Shown here one piece after another: positions 39,210-48,122 of a DNA stretch of 64,000 nucleotides (within the stretch, counting starts at the first letter, position 1; each line of letters starts with the position of its first letter). The stretch comes from Marichromatium gracile (lineage in GTDB: Bacteria > Pseudomonadota > Gammaproteobacteria > Chromatiales > Chromatiaceae). Under the pieces are notes generated by a model. The model was not told the origin of the DNA. It was given only the letters and a program-made list of their open reading frames with translations, and searched no databases. The stretch covers positions 353,896 to 417,895 of the forward strand of contig NZ_SMDC01000003.1 of the NCBI RefSeq assembly GCF_004343155.1, read 5' to 3'. Made by a program: the position numbers and the translations under genes.

Positions 39210-41457
39210 AGCCGGCGACCTGGGTGTTGAGGGTGCCGACCTGGGTGCGCAGCCCGGTGGCGCTCTCGGCGATCAGCGCGCTGCCCTGACTGCTCTCCTC
39301 GGAGACGTCGTGGATCGCGCGGATGCGGGTGTCGACCTGCTCGGAGAGCGCGTGCTGCTGCTCGACCGCCTCGACGATCTCGCGGTTGACCGCGCTGATC
39401 TCGGCCACCGACTCGACGATCTCACCGAGCGCCTGCATCGTCGCCGCGGCCTGCTCGGCGCTCTGGTTGGCCTCGGTCATGCCGCGTCTGAGCGTTTCGG
39501 CGGTGCGCTGGCTCTCGCTCTGCAACTGCTCGATACGCTCGCGGATGTCGTCGGTGGCCAGCCGGGTCTTGGTGGCGAGCTGACGGATCTCGCCCGAGAC
39601 CACGGCGAAGCCACGCCCGTGCTCGCCGGCGCGCGCTGCCTCGATTGCGGCGTTGAGCGCGAGCAGATTGGTCTGATCGGCGATCTCGCGGATCAGGTCG
39701 ACCACCTCGCCGATCGACTGGCTCTGCGCCGAGAGCGATCCGGCCTGCTCCGAGGCGCCGTCGAGCTGGCCGGCGAGCTGGCTGACCAGGGTGTTGAGCC
39801 GGCCGATCTGGCCGCTGCCGTGCTCCACCCGTTGCTCGGCGCTGTGTCCCGAGGCCAGCCCGCGCTGGGCGCTCGCCAGGGTGTGTCCGGCGTGGCCGAG
39901 CATCTGCTCGACGAAGCGTCGCGCCTCCTCGGCGTCCTGGCGCTGACGCCGCGCGCCGTCGCGGGTCTGGTGGGCGAGGGCGGCGAGCTGGTCGCTGTCG
40001 AGCTGGACCCGACCGGCGACCTCGGTCATCACCCGGATGCTCTCCTGGAAGCGATCGAGCATGCGGTTGAAGGCGAGCGCCGTCTCGCCGGCCTCGGTGG
40101 CGTTCTCCACCGGCGCGCGCAACCGCAGGTCGCCGCTCTCGACGATCTGTTGCATGGTGCGCATGGTGTCGAGCCAGACCGTGCGGGCACCGTGCTCGAC
40201 CACGTTGAGCCCCTCGTCCTCCTCCTCCGGGCTGACCCGCAGGTCGTGGAACAGCCGCAGTCCGAGGAACACCACCAGGCCGCTGCCGAAGGCCCAGGCG
40301 AACACCGCCGCCACCCCGATCAGCTGCACCCCGAGCTGACTGAGGTGGCCGCCGGTGGCGAGCTGGTCGGCGGGGGCGAAGAGGGCGAGCGCCAGCGTCC
40401 CCCAGACCCCGCCGAAGCCGTGCGCGGCGATCGCCCCGACCGGGTCGTCGAGCCGCGCGAGATGGAGCAGCGCCGATTCGATGCCATAGACCAGCAGACC
40501 GCCGATCGCACCGATCCACAGCGCGTTGCCCGGCTCGACGAAGGCGCAGCCGGCGGTGATCGAGACCAGCCCGGCGAGGGTGCCGTTGAGCACCCGCTCG
40601 ACCGGGACCCGGCCCTGATTGAGGGTGAGCGCGAGCAGCAGGCTGGCGAGCCCGCCGGCGCACGCCGAGAGCACGGTGTTGAGGATGATCTTGGGCACCG
40701 AGGCATCGGCGGCGAGGGCGCTGCCGCCGTTGAAGCCGAACCAGCCGAACCAGAGGATGAAGATGCCGAGGGTGGCCAGCAGCAGGTTGTGACCGGGGAT
40801 GGGCTGCGGCTCGCCCTGCGCGTCGAAGCGCCCGCGGCGGGGGCCGAGCACGATCACCCCGGCGAGCGCCACCCAGCCGCCGACCGAGTGCACCACGGTG
40901 GAGCCGGCGAAGTCCATGAAGCCCATTGCCTCGAGCCAGCCGGGGGTGGTGTCGGCGAAGGCGCTGCCCCAGGCCCAGTGTCCCGAGACCGGATAGATCA
41001 GCAGGCTGATCATCGCCGAGATGATCAGATAGGCGTTGAACTTCATCCGCTCGGCCACGGCGCCGGCGACGATGGTCGCGGCGGTGCCGACGAAGGTCGC
41101 CTGGAAGAGGAAGAAGGCATAGTCGCCGGGCGCGTCGAGCAACGAGCCGTTGAAGCCGTGCAGCCCGATCCAGCCGTTCTGGCTGGTCCCGAACATCAGC
41201 GCGAAGCCGATCAGCCAGAACAGGATCACCGCGACCAGGAAGTCGCTGATGTTCTTGATCGCGACGTTGTAGCTGTTCTTGGCGCGCACCAGGCCGGACT
41301 CGAGCGCGGTGAACCCGGCCTGCATCAGGAACACCAGTCCGGCGGCGATCAGTACCCAGATGAGATCGAGTCGTGCACCGACATCGAGCGCTTCTGGTGG
41401 TGCGGCGAACACATTGGGGCAGAAGGCAAGGGAAAGAATAATAAGGGCTTTGTGCAT
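39199..41457 (-). CDS. Ammonium transporter fused to methyl-accepting chemotaxis signalling domain
   Basis: About 752 residues. A signal-like N-terminus is followed by an Amt domain of about 11 membrane helices (residues about 25-400). It keeps the twin His ([14 protein letters not shown] and [13 protein letters not shown]), the Phe-gate region ([18 protein letters not shown]), HWAWG and GWFGFNGGS. Then comes a HAMP-like linker ([20 protein letters not shown]) and a receptor signalling domain with the hairpin tip [20 protein letters not shown]. This architecture suggests an ammonium-sensing chemoreceptor that may also transport. The ATG at 41457 gives the best signal peptide; one at 41502 is also possible. 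A sigma54-like promoter lies upstream. Confidence 0.93.
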   Translation of the reverse strand: MHKALIILSLAFCPNVFAAPPEALDVGARLDLIWVLIAAGLVFLMQAGFTALESGLVRAKNSYNVAIKNISDFLVAVILFWLIGFALMFGTSQNGWIGLHGFNGSLLDAPGDYAFFLFQATFVGTAATIVAGAVAERMKFNAYLIISAMISLLIYPVSGHWAWGSAFADTTPGWLEAMGFMDFAGSTVVHSVGGWVALAGVIVLGPRRGRFDAQGEPQPIPGHNLLLATLGIFILWFGWFGFNGGSALAADASVPKIILNTVLSACAGGLASLLLALTLNQGRVPVERVLNGTLAGLVSITAGCAFVEPGNALWIGAIGGLLVYGIESALLHLARLDDPVGAIAAHGFGGVWGTLALALFAPADQLATGGHLSQLGVQLIGVAAVFAWAFGSGLVVFLGLRLFHDLRVSPEEEDEGLNVVEHGARTVWLDTMRTMQQIVESGDLRLRAPVENATEAGETALAFNRMLDRFQESIRVMTEVAGRVQLDSDQLAALAHQTRDGARRQRQDAEEARRFVEQMLGHAGHTLASAQRGLASGHSAEQRVEHGSGQIGRLNTLVSQLAGQLDGASEQAGSLSAQSQSIGEVVDLIREIADQTNLLALNAAIEAARAGEHGRGFAVVSGEIRQLATKTRLATDDIRERIEQLQSESQRTAETLRRGMTEANQSAEQAAATMQALGEIVESVAEISAVNREIVEAVEQQHALSEQVDTRIRAIHDVSEESSQGSALIAESATGLRTQVGTLNTQVAGFST

Positions 41458-41536
41458 GTCCGGGTCCGATCCTTGATGAGTGACTGATCGATATTGGTGC
41501 ATGTCGATCGGGCGTCACCTCGATGCCCCTTTTTAA

Positions 41537-41553
41537 AGCATGGGATATGCCAA
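41537..41553 (-). promoter_or_regulatory. Sigma54-type promoter of the Amt-chemoreceptor gene
   Basis: On the minus strand TTGGCATATCCCATGCTTT has GG at -24 and GC at -12 with exactly 10 bases between. The predicted transcript start is near 41526, 24-69 bases before the candidate start codons. NtrC-type nitrogen control would suit an ammonium sensor. Confidence 0.65.
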
Positions 41554-41567
41554 TCTGGTGTTTGTCC

Positions 41568-41583
41568 TGCCCTTATCAGGGCA
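41568..41583 (-). promoter_or_regulatory. Inverted repeat upstream of the sigma54-type promoter
   Basis: TGCCCT-TATC-AGGGCA, a perfect 6-bp dyad about 15 bases upstream of the -24 element. It resembles, but does not match exactly, the NtrC dyad (TGCACC-N5-GGTGCA). Possible activator site. Confidence 0.35.
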
Positions 41584-41692
41584 AGATGCTGTCGTTGCCG
41601 GTGAGGTCAAGTCGGGGTTGATGGACGGCGGACGAGTGGTCTGGTGTGCGGCGAGGGACCATGTGGTGTGGCGGGAGGAGCGGGTGCAGCCC

Positions 41693-42619
41693 TCAGGCGC
41701 CGAGCCGCAGCGCCGGGGCCAGGGCGCTGCCGAGTACGAGCAGGCCGGTGAGGATGGCGCCGGCGGCGGTGCGCCATTGCAGTTGGTCGATCAGGGTGGC
41801 CTCGTCGCCGCTGGCGATCAGTGGGCGCAGTCGGGGGTCGGGGCCGCGTCCCACGCGTGGTCGCGGCGGGGTCGCGGCGAGCTGGCGCTCGGCGTGCTCG
41901 GCGAGCCGCGCGGCCTTGGTGCGTGCCCGCTCCCACTCGTCGAGATCGATCTCGCCGTCGCCGTTGCGATCGAGCGCACGCATCCGCTCGGGATCGCGTT
42001 TCCAGCGGTTGAGCAGCGCGCGGGTGAGGCGATCGCGCGCCTCGGGGCCGCGTCGCGGGGTCTCGAGATGACCGAGGACATAGAGCAGGTCGTGGTGCTC
42101 GATGCGCTCCTCGCGCATCCGCCAGCGCCGCGCGCCGCCGAACAGTTGCTGCCAGGCGCTCGGCGCGGTGCCGGGGGGCGCGCCGCGGTGTGGGCCATAC
42201 CAGACCCGCGCGCGATGACAGCGTATCTGGGCGCCGCGTGGGTCGACCAGACACTGCCCGCTGCCGTCGTCGATCAGGAAGGGGGCCTCGGAGCTGTCCG
42301 CCTCGACCTTGACCCAGCGCTGCTGCCGGCCGCTGTCGCGGCGCTCCTCGATACGGTAGCGATACCACAGACAGGGGGCGCCGGTGAGCGGTGCCAGCAG
42401 GGGCGCCTGGTGGGGCGCGGCCAGTCCCTGCAGCTCGACCTGTCCCTGGGCGGCGGAGCGGATCCGTGCCGTCGGGGTGTCGGTGACCCGGCGCAGGTCG
42501 TGGTAGCGGCCGAGGGTCCAGCGCAGCGCGAACAGCGCCGCGGCGGTGACGATCGTCCAGCCGATCCAGAACTGCTCGGCCGGGGGCTGCGCCAGGGCAT
42601 CGGCGAGCGTCTCGAGCAT
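41693..42619 (-). CDS. Membrane protein with GIDE-like domain and EF-hand
   Basis: 308 residues: N-terminal membrane helix (about 18-36), a beta-rich middle region with APLTGAPCLWYRYRIEERRD typical of the GIDE domain (shared with the mitochondrial E3 ligase MULAN but without the RING), a single EF-hand loop DRNGDGEIDLDEW (about residue 217) and a C-terminal membrane helix. It is immediately downstream of lemA (11 bases). LemA-GIDE pairs are recurrent in bacteria; the function is unknown. Confidence 0.8.
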   Translation of the reverse strand: MLETLADALAQPPAEQFWIGWTIVTAAALFALRWTLGRYHDLRRVTDTPTARIRSAAQGQVELQGLAAPHQAPLLAPLTGAPCLWYRYRIEERRDSGRQQRWVKVEADSSEAPFLIDDGSGQCLVDPRGAQIRCHRARVWYGPHRGAPPGTAPSAWQQLFGGARRWRMREERIEHHDLLYVLGHLETPRRGPEARDRLTRALLNRWKRDPERMRALDRNGDGEIDLDEWERARTKAARLAEHAERQLAATPPRPRVGRGPDPRLRPLIASGDEATLIDQLQWRTAAGAILTGLLVLGSALAPALRLGA

Positions 42620-42629
42620 GGTCGCCGGC

Positions 42630-43199
42630 TCAGCCGAACAGGGCGTCGAGATCGACGTCGGCGCGTGCCTCGCTGAACTCGAGGAGGCTCGCCGGGGTGA
42701 AGCCGAGCCGGCGCGCGATCAGCAGATCGGGGAACTGCGCGAGCCGGACGTTGAGCAGATTGACGCTCTCGTTGTAGAGCTCGCGACGGTCGGCGATGGT
42801 GTCCTCGAGCTGGCTGATCCGCGCCCCGAGGTCGCGGAAGGCGCGGTCGGCCTGCAGCTCGGGGTAGGACTCGGCGATCGCCAGCAGCTGACCGAGTCCG
42901 GCGCGCAGCGCGGTCTCGGCGGTGCCGAGCTGGCGCAGGTCGCCGCGCTCGCGGGCGGCGAACACCGCCCCGCGCGCCTCGACCACGCGCTGCAGGGTCT
43001 CCTGTTCATAGCGCATGTATTGACGACAGACGCTGACCAGCTTGGGCAGCTCATCGTGACGCTGCTTGAGCACGACATCGATGTTCGACCAGTTCTTGGC
43101 CACCTGATGCTTGAGCCGCACCAGGGCGTTGTAGACGGCGATCGCGTAGATGGCGAGCAGCGCCAGGGCGACCAGCAGGATGACAAGCGTCAGGCTCAT
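42630..43199 (-). CDS. lemA: LemA family protein
   Basis: 189 residues: N-terminal membrane helix (about 3-24), then a long alpha-helical domain beginning YNALVRLKHQVAKNWSNIDVVLKQRHDELPKL, with the family ending in FPDLLIARRLGFTPASLLEF. The ATG at 43199 has GAGGT upstream. It is divergent from the RND adaptor gene. The cellular role of LemA proteins is not established. Confidence 0.92.
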   Translation of the reverse strand: MSLTLVILLVALALLAIYAIAVYNALVRLKHQVAKNWSNIDVVLKQRHDELPKLVSVCRQYMRYEQETLQRVVEARGAVFAARERGDLRQLGTAETALRAGLGQLLAIAESYPELQADRAFRDLGARISQLEDTIADRRELYNESVNLLNVRLAQFPDLLIARRLGFTPASLLEFSEARADVDLDALFG

Positions 43200-43409
43200 G
43201 GCTGTGACCTCGTGTGGTGTCCGTCGGGCCGTGTGCATCCGCGTCCGGCACGCACGCCATGCTACACGCCCCTCCCGACCCTGTCCCGGATCCGGTCTAT
43301 GCTTTGGGGGGATCGTCACGTCGGTGTCGGTCGATTCCGTGATAAGGGCACGAGCCCCTTGCTGAGACGGTCGTCGGTCGTCACGGCAGGGGCGGGACAG
43401 GGATGCTTA

Positions 43410-44414
43410 ATGATGCTGCGGATGTTCATCACTGGGGTACTGTTGCTGCTGCCGGAACTGGTCGGCGCCGAGTCGCCCCTGCCGGTGACCACGGTCGAGC
43501 TGGGGGCGGTGCTGGTGCATCCGGTGCGCGAGGCGCCGGCCGAGGCGGTGGCACTCAACGACACCCGGCTCGGTGCCGAGATCAACGGGGTGATCGCCGC
43601 GATCGATGTGGCCGTCGGCGATCGGGTCGAGCGCGGTCAGGTCCTCGCCCGGGTCGACTGCACCCCGCACCGCATCGAGGTCGCCCGCGCCCGCGCCGCG
43701 CTCGATGCCGGGCGTGCCACCCTGGAGTTCAGCGAGCTGCAGCTCGACAACGCGCGCCGGCTCTCGGAGCGACGCAGCATCTCGCAGGAGGAACTCGACA
43801 AGCGCGAGGCCGACGCGCGCACCCGCAAGGCCGAGCTCGACCGGCTCCAGGCCGCGCTCGACGCCGCCGAGTACACCGCCTCCAAGTGCACCATCGCCGC
43901 GCCACTCAATGCGGTGGTGATCGAGCGCATCGCCAGCGTCGGCGACTATGCGGTGCCCGGTACCCAGATCCTGCGTCTGCTCGACGACGAGAACGTGGAG
44001 GTCAGCGCCAAGGTCCAGGAGCAGGATCTCGACGGTCTGGAGGCCGCTGCCGAGATGCGCTTCGCCGGTCGGTTGCGCGACCATCCGGTGCGGCTGCGCA
44101 CCGTGCTGCCGCTCCTCGAGCGGCGGCTGCGCACCTACGAGGTCCGGCTGCGCTTCGCCGCCGAACCGGCGCCACCGGGTGCCACCGGGCGGTTGCGCTG
44201 GCGGGTCGGCGGCGGGCGCATCCCCGCCGATCTGTTGGTGCAGCGCGATGGCGGTCTCGGGGTGTTCGTGCTCGCCGACGGCCACGCACGCTTCCTGCCG
44301 CTGCCCGAGGCGCGTGCGGGCCACCCGGCGGCCACCAGTCTGGCACCGGCCACCCGGCTGATCGTCGACGGGCGCTTCCGGGTCGAGGACGGTCAGGCGG
44401 TGAGGGTGGATTGA
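43410..44414 (+). CDS. RND efflux periplasmic adaptor (membrane fusion protein)
   Basis: 334 residues: N-terminal signal (MMLRMFITGVLLLLPELVGA), lipoyl half-motif GVIAAIDVAVGDRVERGQVLARVD, an alpha-hairpin (ARARAALDAGRATLEFSELQ to AALDAAEYTASKC), second lipoyl half and beta-barrel. Two adjacent ATGs (43410, 43413) are possible starts. The pump gene follows 7 bases after. No outer-membrane channel gene is adjacent, so a TolC-like protein elsewhere must serve. Confidence 0.9.
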   Translation: MMLRMFITGVLLLLPELVGAESPLPVTTVELGAVLVHPVREAPAEAVALNDTRLGAEINGVIAAIDVAVGDRVERGQVLARVDCTPHRIEVARARAALDAGRATLEFSELQLDNARRLSERRSISQEELDKREADARTRKAELDRLQAALDAAEYTASKCTIAAPLNAVVIERIASVGDYAVPGTQILRLLDDENVEVSAKVQEQDLDGLEAAAEMRFAGRLRDHPVRLRTVLPLLERRLRTYEVRLRFAAEPAPPGATGRLRWRVGGGRIPADLLVQRDGGLGVFVLADGHARFLPLPEARAGHPAATSLAPATRLIVDGRFRVEDGQAVRVD

Positions 44415-44421
44415 GACGGCC

Positions 44422-47400
44422 ATGTTCGCGCTGCTGATCCGCAACCACGTCCTCACCAACCTGACCTTTCTGCTGGTGGTGGTGCTCGGCGCCATCGCCT
44501 ATCTGCAGCTGCCGCGCGAGCAGGACCCGAGCGTCAACTTCAATTGGGTGACGGTGCGGGTGATCTGGCCCGGGGCCTCGGCCGAGGACGTCGAGACCCG
44601 GGTGACCGAACCGCTGGAGGAGGGCATCGAGCGGGTCGACGACACCAAGTTCGTCAGCAGCAACAGCCGCCAGGGGATCGCCTCGATCCTGGTGCGCTTC
44701 GAGGACATCGGTCCCGCGGCCTTCGACAAGCGCATGGACGACCTCAGGCGCGAGATCCAGAGCCAGCTGCGCGAGCTGCCGGCCGATGCGCGCCAGCCCG
44801 AGATCGTCGAGGTCAGTAGCGCCAACGCCTTCCCCACCGCCACCCTGGCGCTGGTCGGGCGCGCCGCCGACGAGCAGCTGCGCCGCTCGGCGGTGCAGGT
44901 GCGCAAGGACCTGCAGCGGATGTCCGGGGTCGACCGGGTCGAAAGCATCGGTCAGACCGACCCCGAGCTGCAGGTCGACTTCTCCCCCGAGCACCTGGTC
45001 GGGCTCGGCGTCTCGCCGGTCGATCTCGCCGATACCGTCACCGCCTATTTTCGCGATCTCGCCGCCGGCAGTATCTCGCTGGGCGATCAGCAGTGGTTTG
45101 TGCGCGTGGTCGGTACCAGCGACGATCCGCGCTATCTCGAGGATCTGCCGATCGTCACCGCCTTGGGTGAGTTGCCGCTGCGCTCGGTGGCCGAGATCGT
45201 GCGCGGTCATGACGAGCCCGACGAACTGGTGCGCTACGGCGGGCATCCGGCGGTGTTGCTGTCGGTGTTCAAGGCCGACCAGATCAACAACATCGAGCTG
45301 CTCGCGCGCATCCGCGACTACATGGACGGGGCCAACGCCGGGTTCGCCACCCTGGGCCTGGAGTTGGTGCTGCTCGAGGATCAGACCCTGGCCACCCAGC
45401 ACGCGGTGCGGGTGATGGAGCGCAACGCCCTGGTCGGGCTGGCGCTGGTGCTGGTGATGGTGTGGCTGTTTCTCGGCCTGCGGGTGGCGGTGCTCACCAG
45501 CATCGGCATCCCCTTCGTGCTCGGCGGGGTGTTCATCCTGCTCGCGTTGTTCGGCCAGACGCTCAACTCGACCACCCTGCTGGCGGTGGTGATCAGCCTG
45601 GGGATGCTGGTCGACGATGCGGTGGTGGTGGTCGAGGCGATCTACTACAAGCTGCGCGAGGGCTACGAGGGGGTGGCCGCGGCCGTTGCCGGGTTGCAGG
45701 AGGTGGCGGTGCCGGTGGGCTCGGCGGTGCTCACTACCATCGCCGCCTTCCTGCCGTTGATGCTGATTCCCGGGGTGCTCGGCGATTACATGAAGTTCGT
45801 CCCGGCGGTGGTCACCCTGGCGCTGTTGATCAGCCTGGTCGAGGCCTACTGGATGCTGCCGAGCCACATGCTCGAGGCGCGCGTCGACCCGGCTCATCCC
45901 GGCAAGGTGCAACGCGCCCGGTTGCGCGCCACCGACTGGTTGCGGCGGCGCTTCGCGCGGGCACTGGTGCGTTTCCTCGGGCTGCGCTGGTGGATCGCGC
46001 CGCTCGGTGCGGTGCTGCTCGGCGGTGCGGTGGCGATGGTCGCCGGCGGGCTGGTGCGGGTCGACTATTTCGCCACCGATCTCTATCGGCTGTTCTACAT
46101 CAACGTCGAGATGCCGCCCGGCACCAAGGTCGAGAAGACCCTCGCCACCCTCGAGACGATCGAGCAGCGGGTGCGCGCCGAGCTGCGTGAGGGCGAGGCG
46201 CGGGCGCTGATCAGCTATGCCGGGCAGCGCTTCACCGAGACCGAGCCGATGTTCGGCGAGGAGAAGGGGCAGGTGTTCGTCAGCCTCGAACCGGCCGCGC
46301 CCGGACGGCGCGGGGTCGAGGCGCTGATCTCGGCGGTGCGCGCGGCGGTCGAGGCGGTGCCGGGACCGCTCGAGGTCTCCTTCCTGCGGCGCAAGATCGG
46401 GCCGCCGACGCTCAAGGCGATCAACGTCAAGGTGCGTGGCGACGACGTCGCCGAGCTGCGCGCGGCCAGCGCCGAGATCAAGCGCTTCCTCGCCGCCACC
46501 CCGGGGGTGGTCGACATCAGCGACGACGACACCCGCGGGCGCATGGAGCTGGAGGTGCGTCTCGACCCCGATGCCATCGTACGCGCCGGGTTGAGCCCGG
46601 CCGAGGTGGTGCGGATGGTGCGCCTCTATGCCGACGGCGAGGTGGTGGCGAGCATGCAGCACCAGGGCGAGCGGCTCGAGGTGCGGGTGCGCGGCGCGCC
46701 GCGCGCGCTGCTCGATACCCGCTCCTTCCTCGATCATCCGGTGGGGCTGCCCGACGGCAGCGAGATCGCCCTCGGCAAGCTGCTGCGGGTCGAGACCCAG
46801 CGCACCACCAGTAACATCCGTCACTACGATTTCCGGCGCGCGATCACCGTCGAGGCCGACATCGACAGCACCCGGACCGACACCGTCAGCGCCAATCTCG
46901 CCATCCGCGCCTTTTGGGCCGAGACCCGTGATCGCTACCCCGGCGTCGACATCGATCTCACCGGGCAGAACGACGACATCGAGGAGAGTCTCAATGCCAT
47001 CCTGGTGCTGTTCGTCGTCGGTCTCGGGCTGATCTATCTCATCCTCGGCGCCCAGTTCGTCAGCTACCGCCAGCCGCTGCTGGTGCTCGCCACCGTGCCG
47101 ATGGCCTTCATCGGCGTGGTGGTGGGACTGTTCGCCAGCGCCAATCCGCTGAGCCTCTACACCCTCTACGGGGTGGTGGCGCTGGCCGGGATCGCGGCCA
47201 ACGACTGTATCGTGCTGATCAGCACCGCCAACCGCTATCTCGCCAACGGGCTGGGGGTGGCGCGCGCCGTCGTCGCCGCCGCGCGCCGCCGGGTGGTGCC
47301 GATCATCATCACCTCGCTGACCACCATCGCCGGGCTGGTGTCGCTGGCCACCGGGCTCGCCGGCGAGTCGTTGATGTGGGGGCCGGTGGCCACCGCGATC

Positions 47401-47904
47401 GTCTGGGGGCTCGGCTTCTCGACCCTGCTGACGCTGTTCTTCATCCCCGCGCTCTATCTCGTCTTCACCCGCCCGCCGCCCTCGCCGCTGCAGCGCCTGG
47501 CACTGCTGCCGCTGCTCGTCGAGGGCGAGCCCGGGCCCTGGGCGCGGTGGTCGGAGCGGCTCGGTGGCGGGGCCCGGCGCGCGCGCGTCGCGGCCGCGCG
47601 CATCCCCGATCTGGAGTGGCGCGAGCGCTATCGCGCCGCGGTCGCCGCGGTCGACGCCGGCGAGCTGGAGCCGGCGATCCGCGAGCTGCAGTGGCTCGCC
47701 GACCAGGCCCCGGAGTCGACCCTGTTCGCCTCCGCGCTGGTGCAGGCGCTGTTGCTCTATCTCCACCGTCTGGGTGGCGATGCCGGTTATGTCGAGCGCG
47801 CCCGGCGTTATCTCGCGCGTGCTCGCCGGCTCGACCCCCAGGCCCGTCACCTGCTCGAACTCGAACGCGTGCTGCGCGGTTTCGAGACCGAGAGCGCGGC
47901 CTGA
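44422..47904 (+). CDS. RND efflux pump with C-terminal helical extension
   Basis: 1,160 residues, of which about 1,020 form an HAE1-type RND transporter: 12 membrane helices, two periplasmic porter loops, and acidic residues in helix 4 (ISLGMLVDDAVVVVEA) expected for proton relay. The last about 140 residues after LYLVFTRPPPS are an added cytoplasmic segment rich in Ala, Arg and Leu with TPR-like helices (AAVDAGELEPAIRELQWLAD, YVERARRYLARARRLDP). The substrate is unknown; multidrug or metabolite export is likely. Confidence 0.92.
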   Translation: MFALLIRNHVLTNLTFLLVVVLGAIAYLQLPREQDPSVNFNWVTVRVIWPGASAEDVETRVTEPLEEGIERVDDTKFVSSNSRQGIASILVRFEDIGPAAFDKRMDDLRREIQSQLRELPADARQPEIVEVSSANAFPTATLALVGRAADEQLRRSAVQVRKDLQRMSGVDRVESIGQTDPELQVDFSPEHLVGLGVSPVDLADTVTAYFRDLAAGSISLGDQQWFVRVVGTSDDPRYLEDLPIVTALGELPLRSVAEIVRGHDEPDELVRYGGHPAVLLSVFKADQINNIELLARIRDYMDGANAGFATLGLELVLLEDQTLATQHAVRVMERNALVGLALVLVMVWLFLGLRVAVLTSIGIPFVLGGVFILLALFGQTLNSTTLLAVVISLGMLVDDAVVVVEAIYYKLREGYEGVAAAVAGLQEVAVPVGSAVLTTIAAFLPLMLIPGVLGDYMKFVPAVVTLALLISLVEAYWMLPSHMLEARVDPAHPGKVQRARLRATDWLRRRFARALVRFLGLRWWIAPLGAVLLGGAVAMVAGGLVRVDYFATDLYRLFYINVEMPPGTKVEKTLATLETIEQRVRAELREGEARALISYAGQRFTETEPMFGEEKGQVFVSLEPAAPGRRGVEALISAVRAAVEAVPGPLEVSFLRRKIGPPTLKAINVKVRGDDVAELRAASAEIKRFLAATPGVVDISDDDTRGRMELEVRLDPDAIVRAGLSPAEVVRMVRLYADGEVVASMQHQGERLEVRVRGAPRALLDTRSFLDHPVGLPDGSEIALGKLLRVETQRTTSNIRHYDFRRAITVEADIDSTRTDTVSANLAIRAFWAETRDRYPGVDIDLTGQNDDIEESLNAILVLFVVGLGLIYLILGAQFVSYRQPLLVLATVPMAFIGVVVGLFASANPLSLYTLYGVVALAGIAANDCIVLISTANRYLANGLGVARAVVAAARRRVVPIIITSLTTIAGLVSLATGLAGESLMWGPVATAIVWGLGFSTLLTLFFIPALYLVFTRPPPSPLQRLALLPLLVEGEPGPWARWSERLGGGARRARVAAARIPDLEWRERYRAAVAAVDAGELEPAIRELQWLADQAPESTLFASALVQALLLYLHRLGGDAGYVERARRYLARARRLDPQARHLLELERVLRGFETESAA

Positions 47905-47931
47905 GCGGTCATCATCCATGCGCCGATAGCC

Positions 47932-47937
47932 TATACT
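47932..47937 (+). promoter_or_regulatory. Possible -10 element before the HBM chemoreceptor gene
   Basis: TATACT in a short AT-rich patch following the RND gene. No good -35 hexamer at 16-18 bases was found, so this is tentative. Confidence 0.25.
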
Positions 47938-48122
47938 CTTTGGTGTATGACCCGATTGAAGCGGCTGCGTGCTGTTGACGCCGAAGGGGGTGCGCGACGG
48001 TGCAATCGAAGGGTCTCGAGCGGCGCATGTGCCCTCGGCGACCCGACCGGGCAAGCGGGCTGGGCGCGCTCCCCCTGCCACCGAGCGCGATGATGCATGA
48101 TCTCCTGGTGAGGAGCCGTAGT

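Noticed and set aside
44002..48081. Very long minus-strand frame (about 1,360 codons) opposite the RND pump
   Set aside because: Antisense shadow of the adaptor and pump genes; rich in His, Gln and Gly with no recognisable motif.
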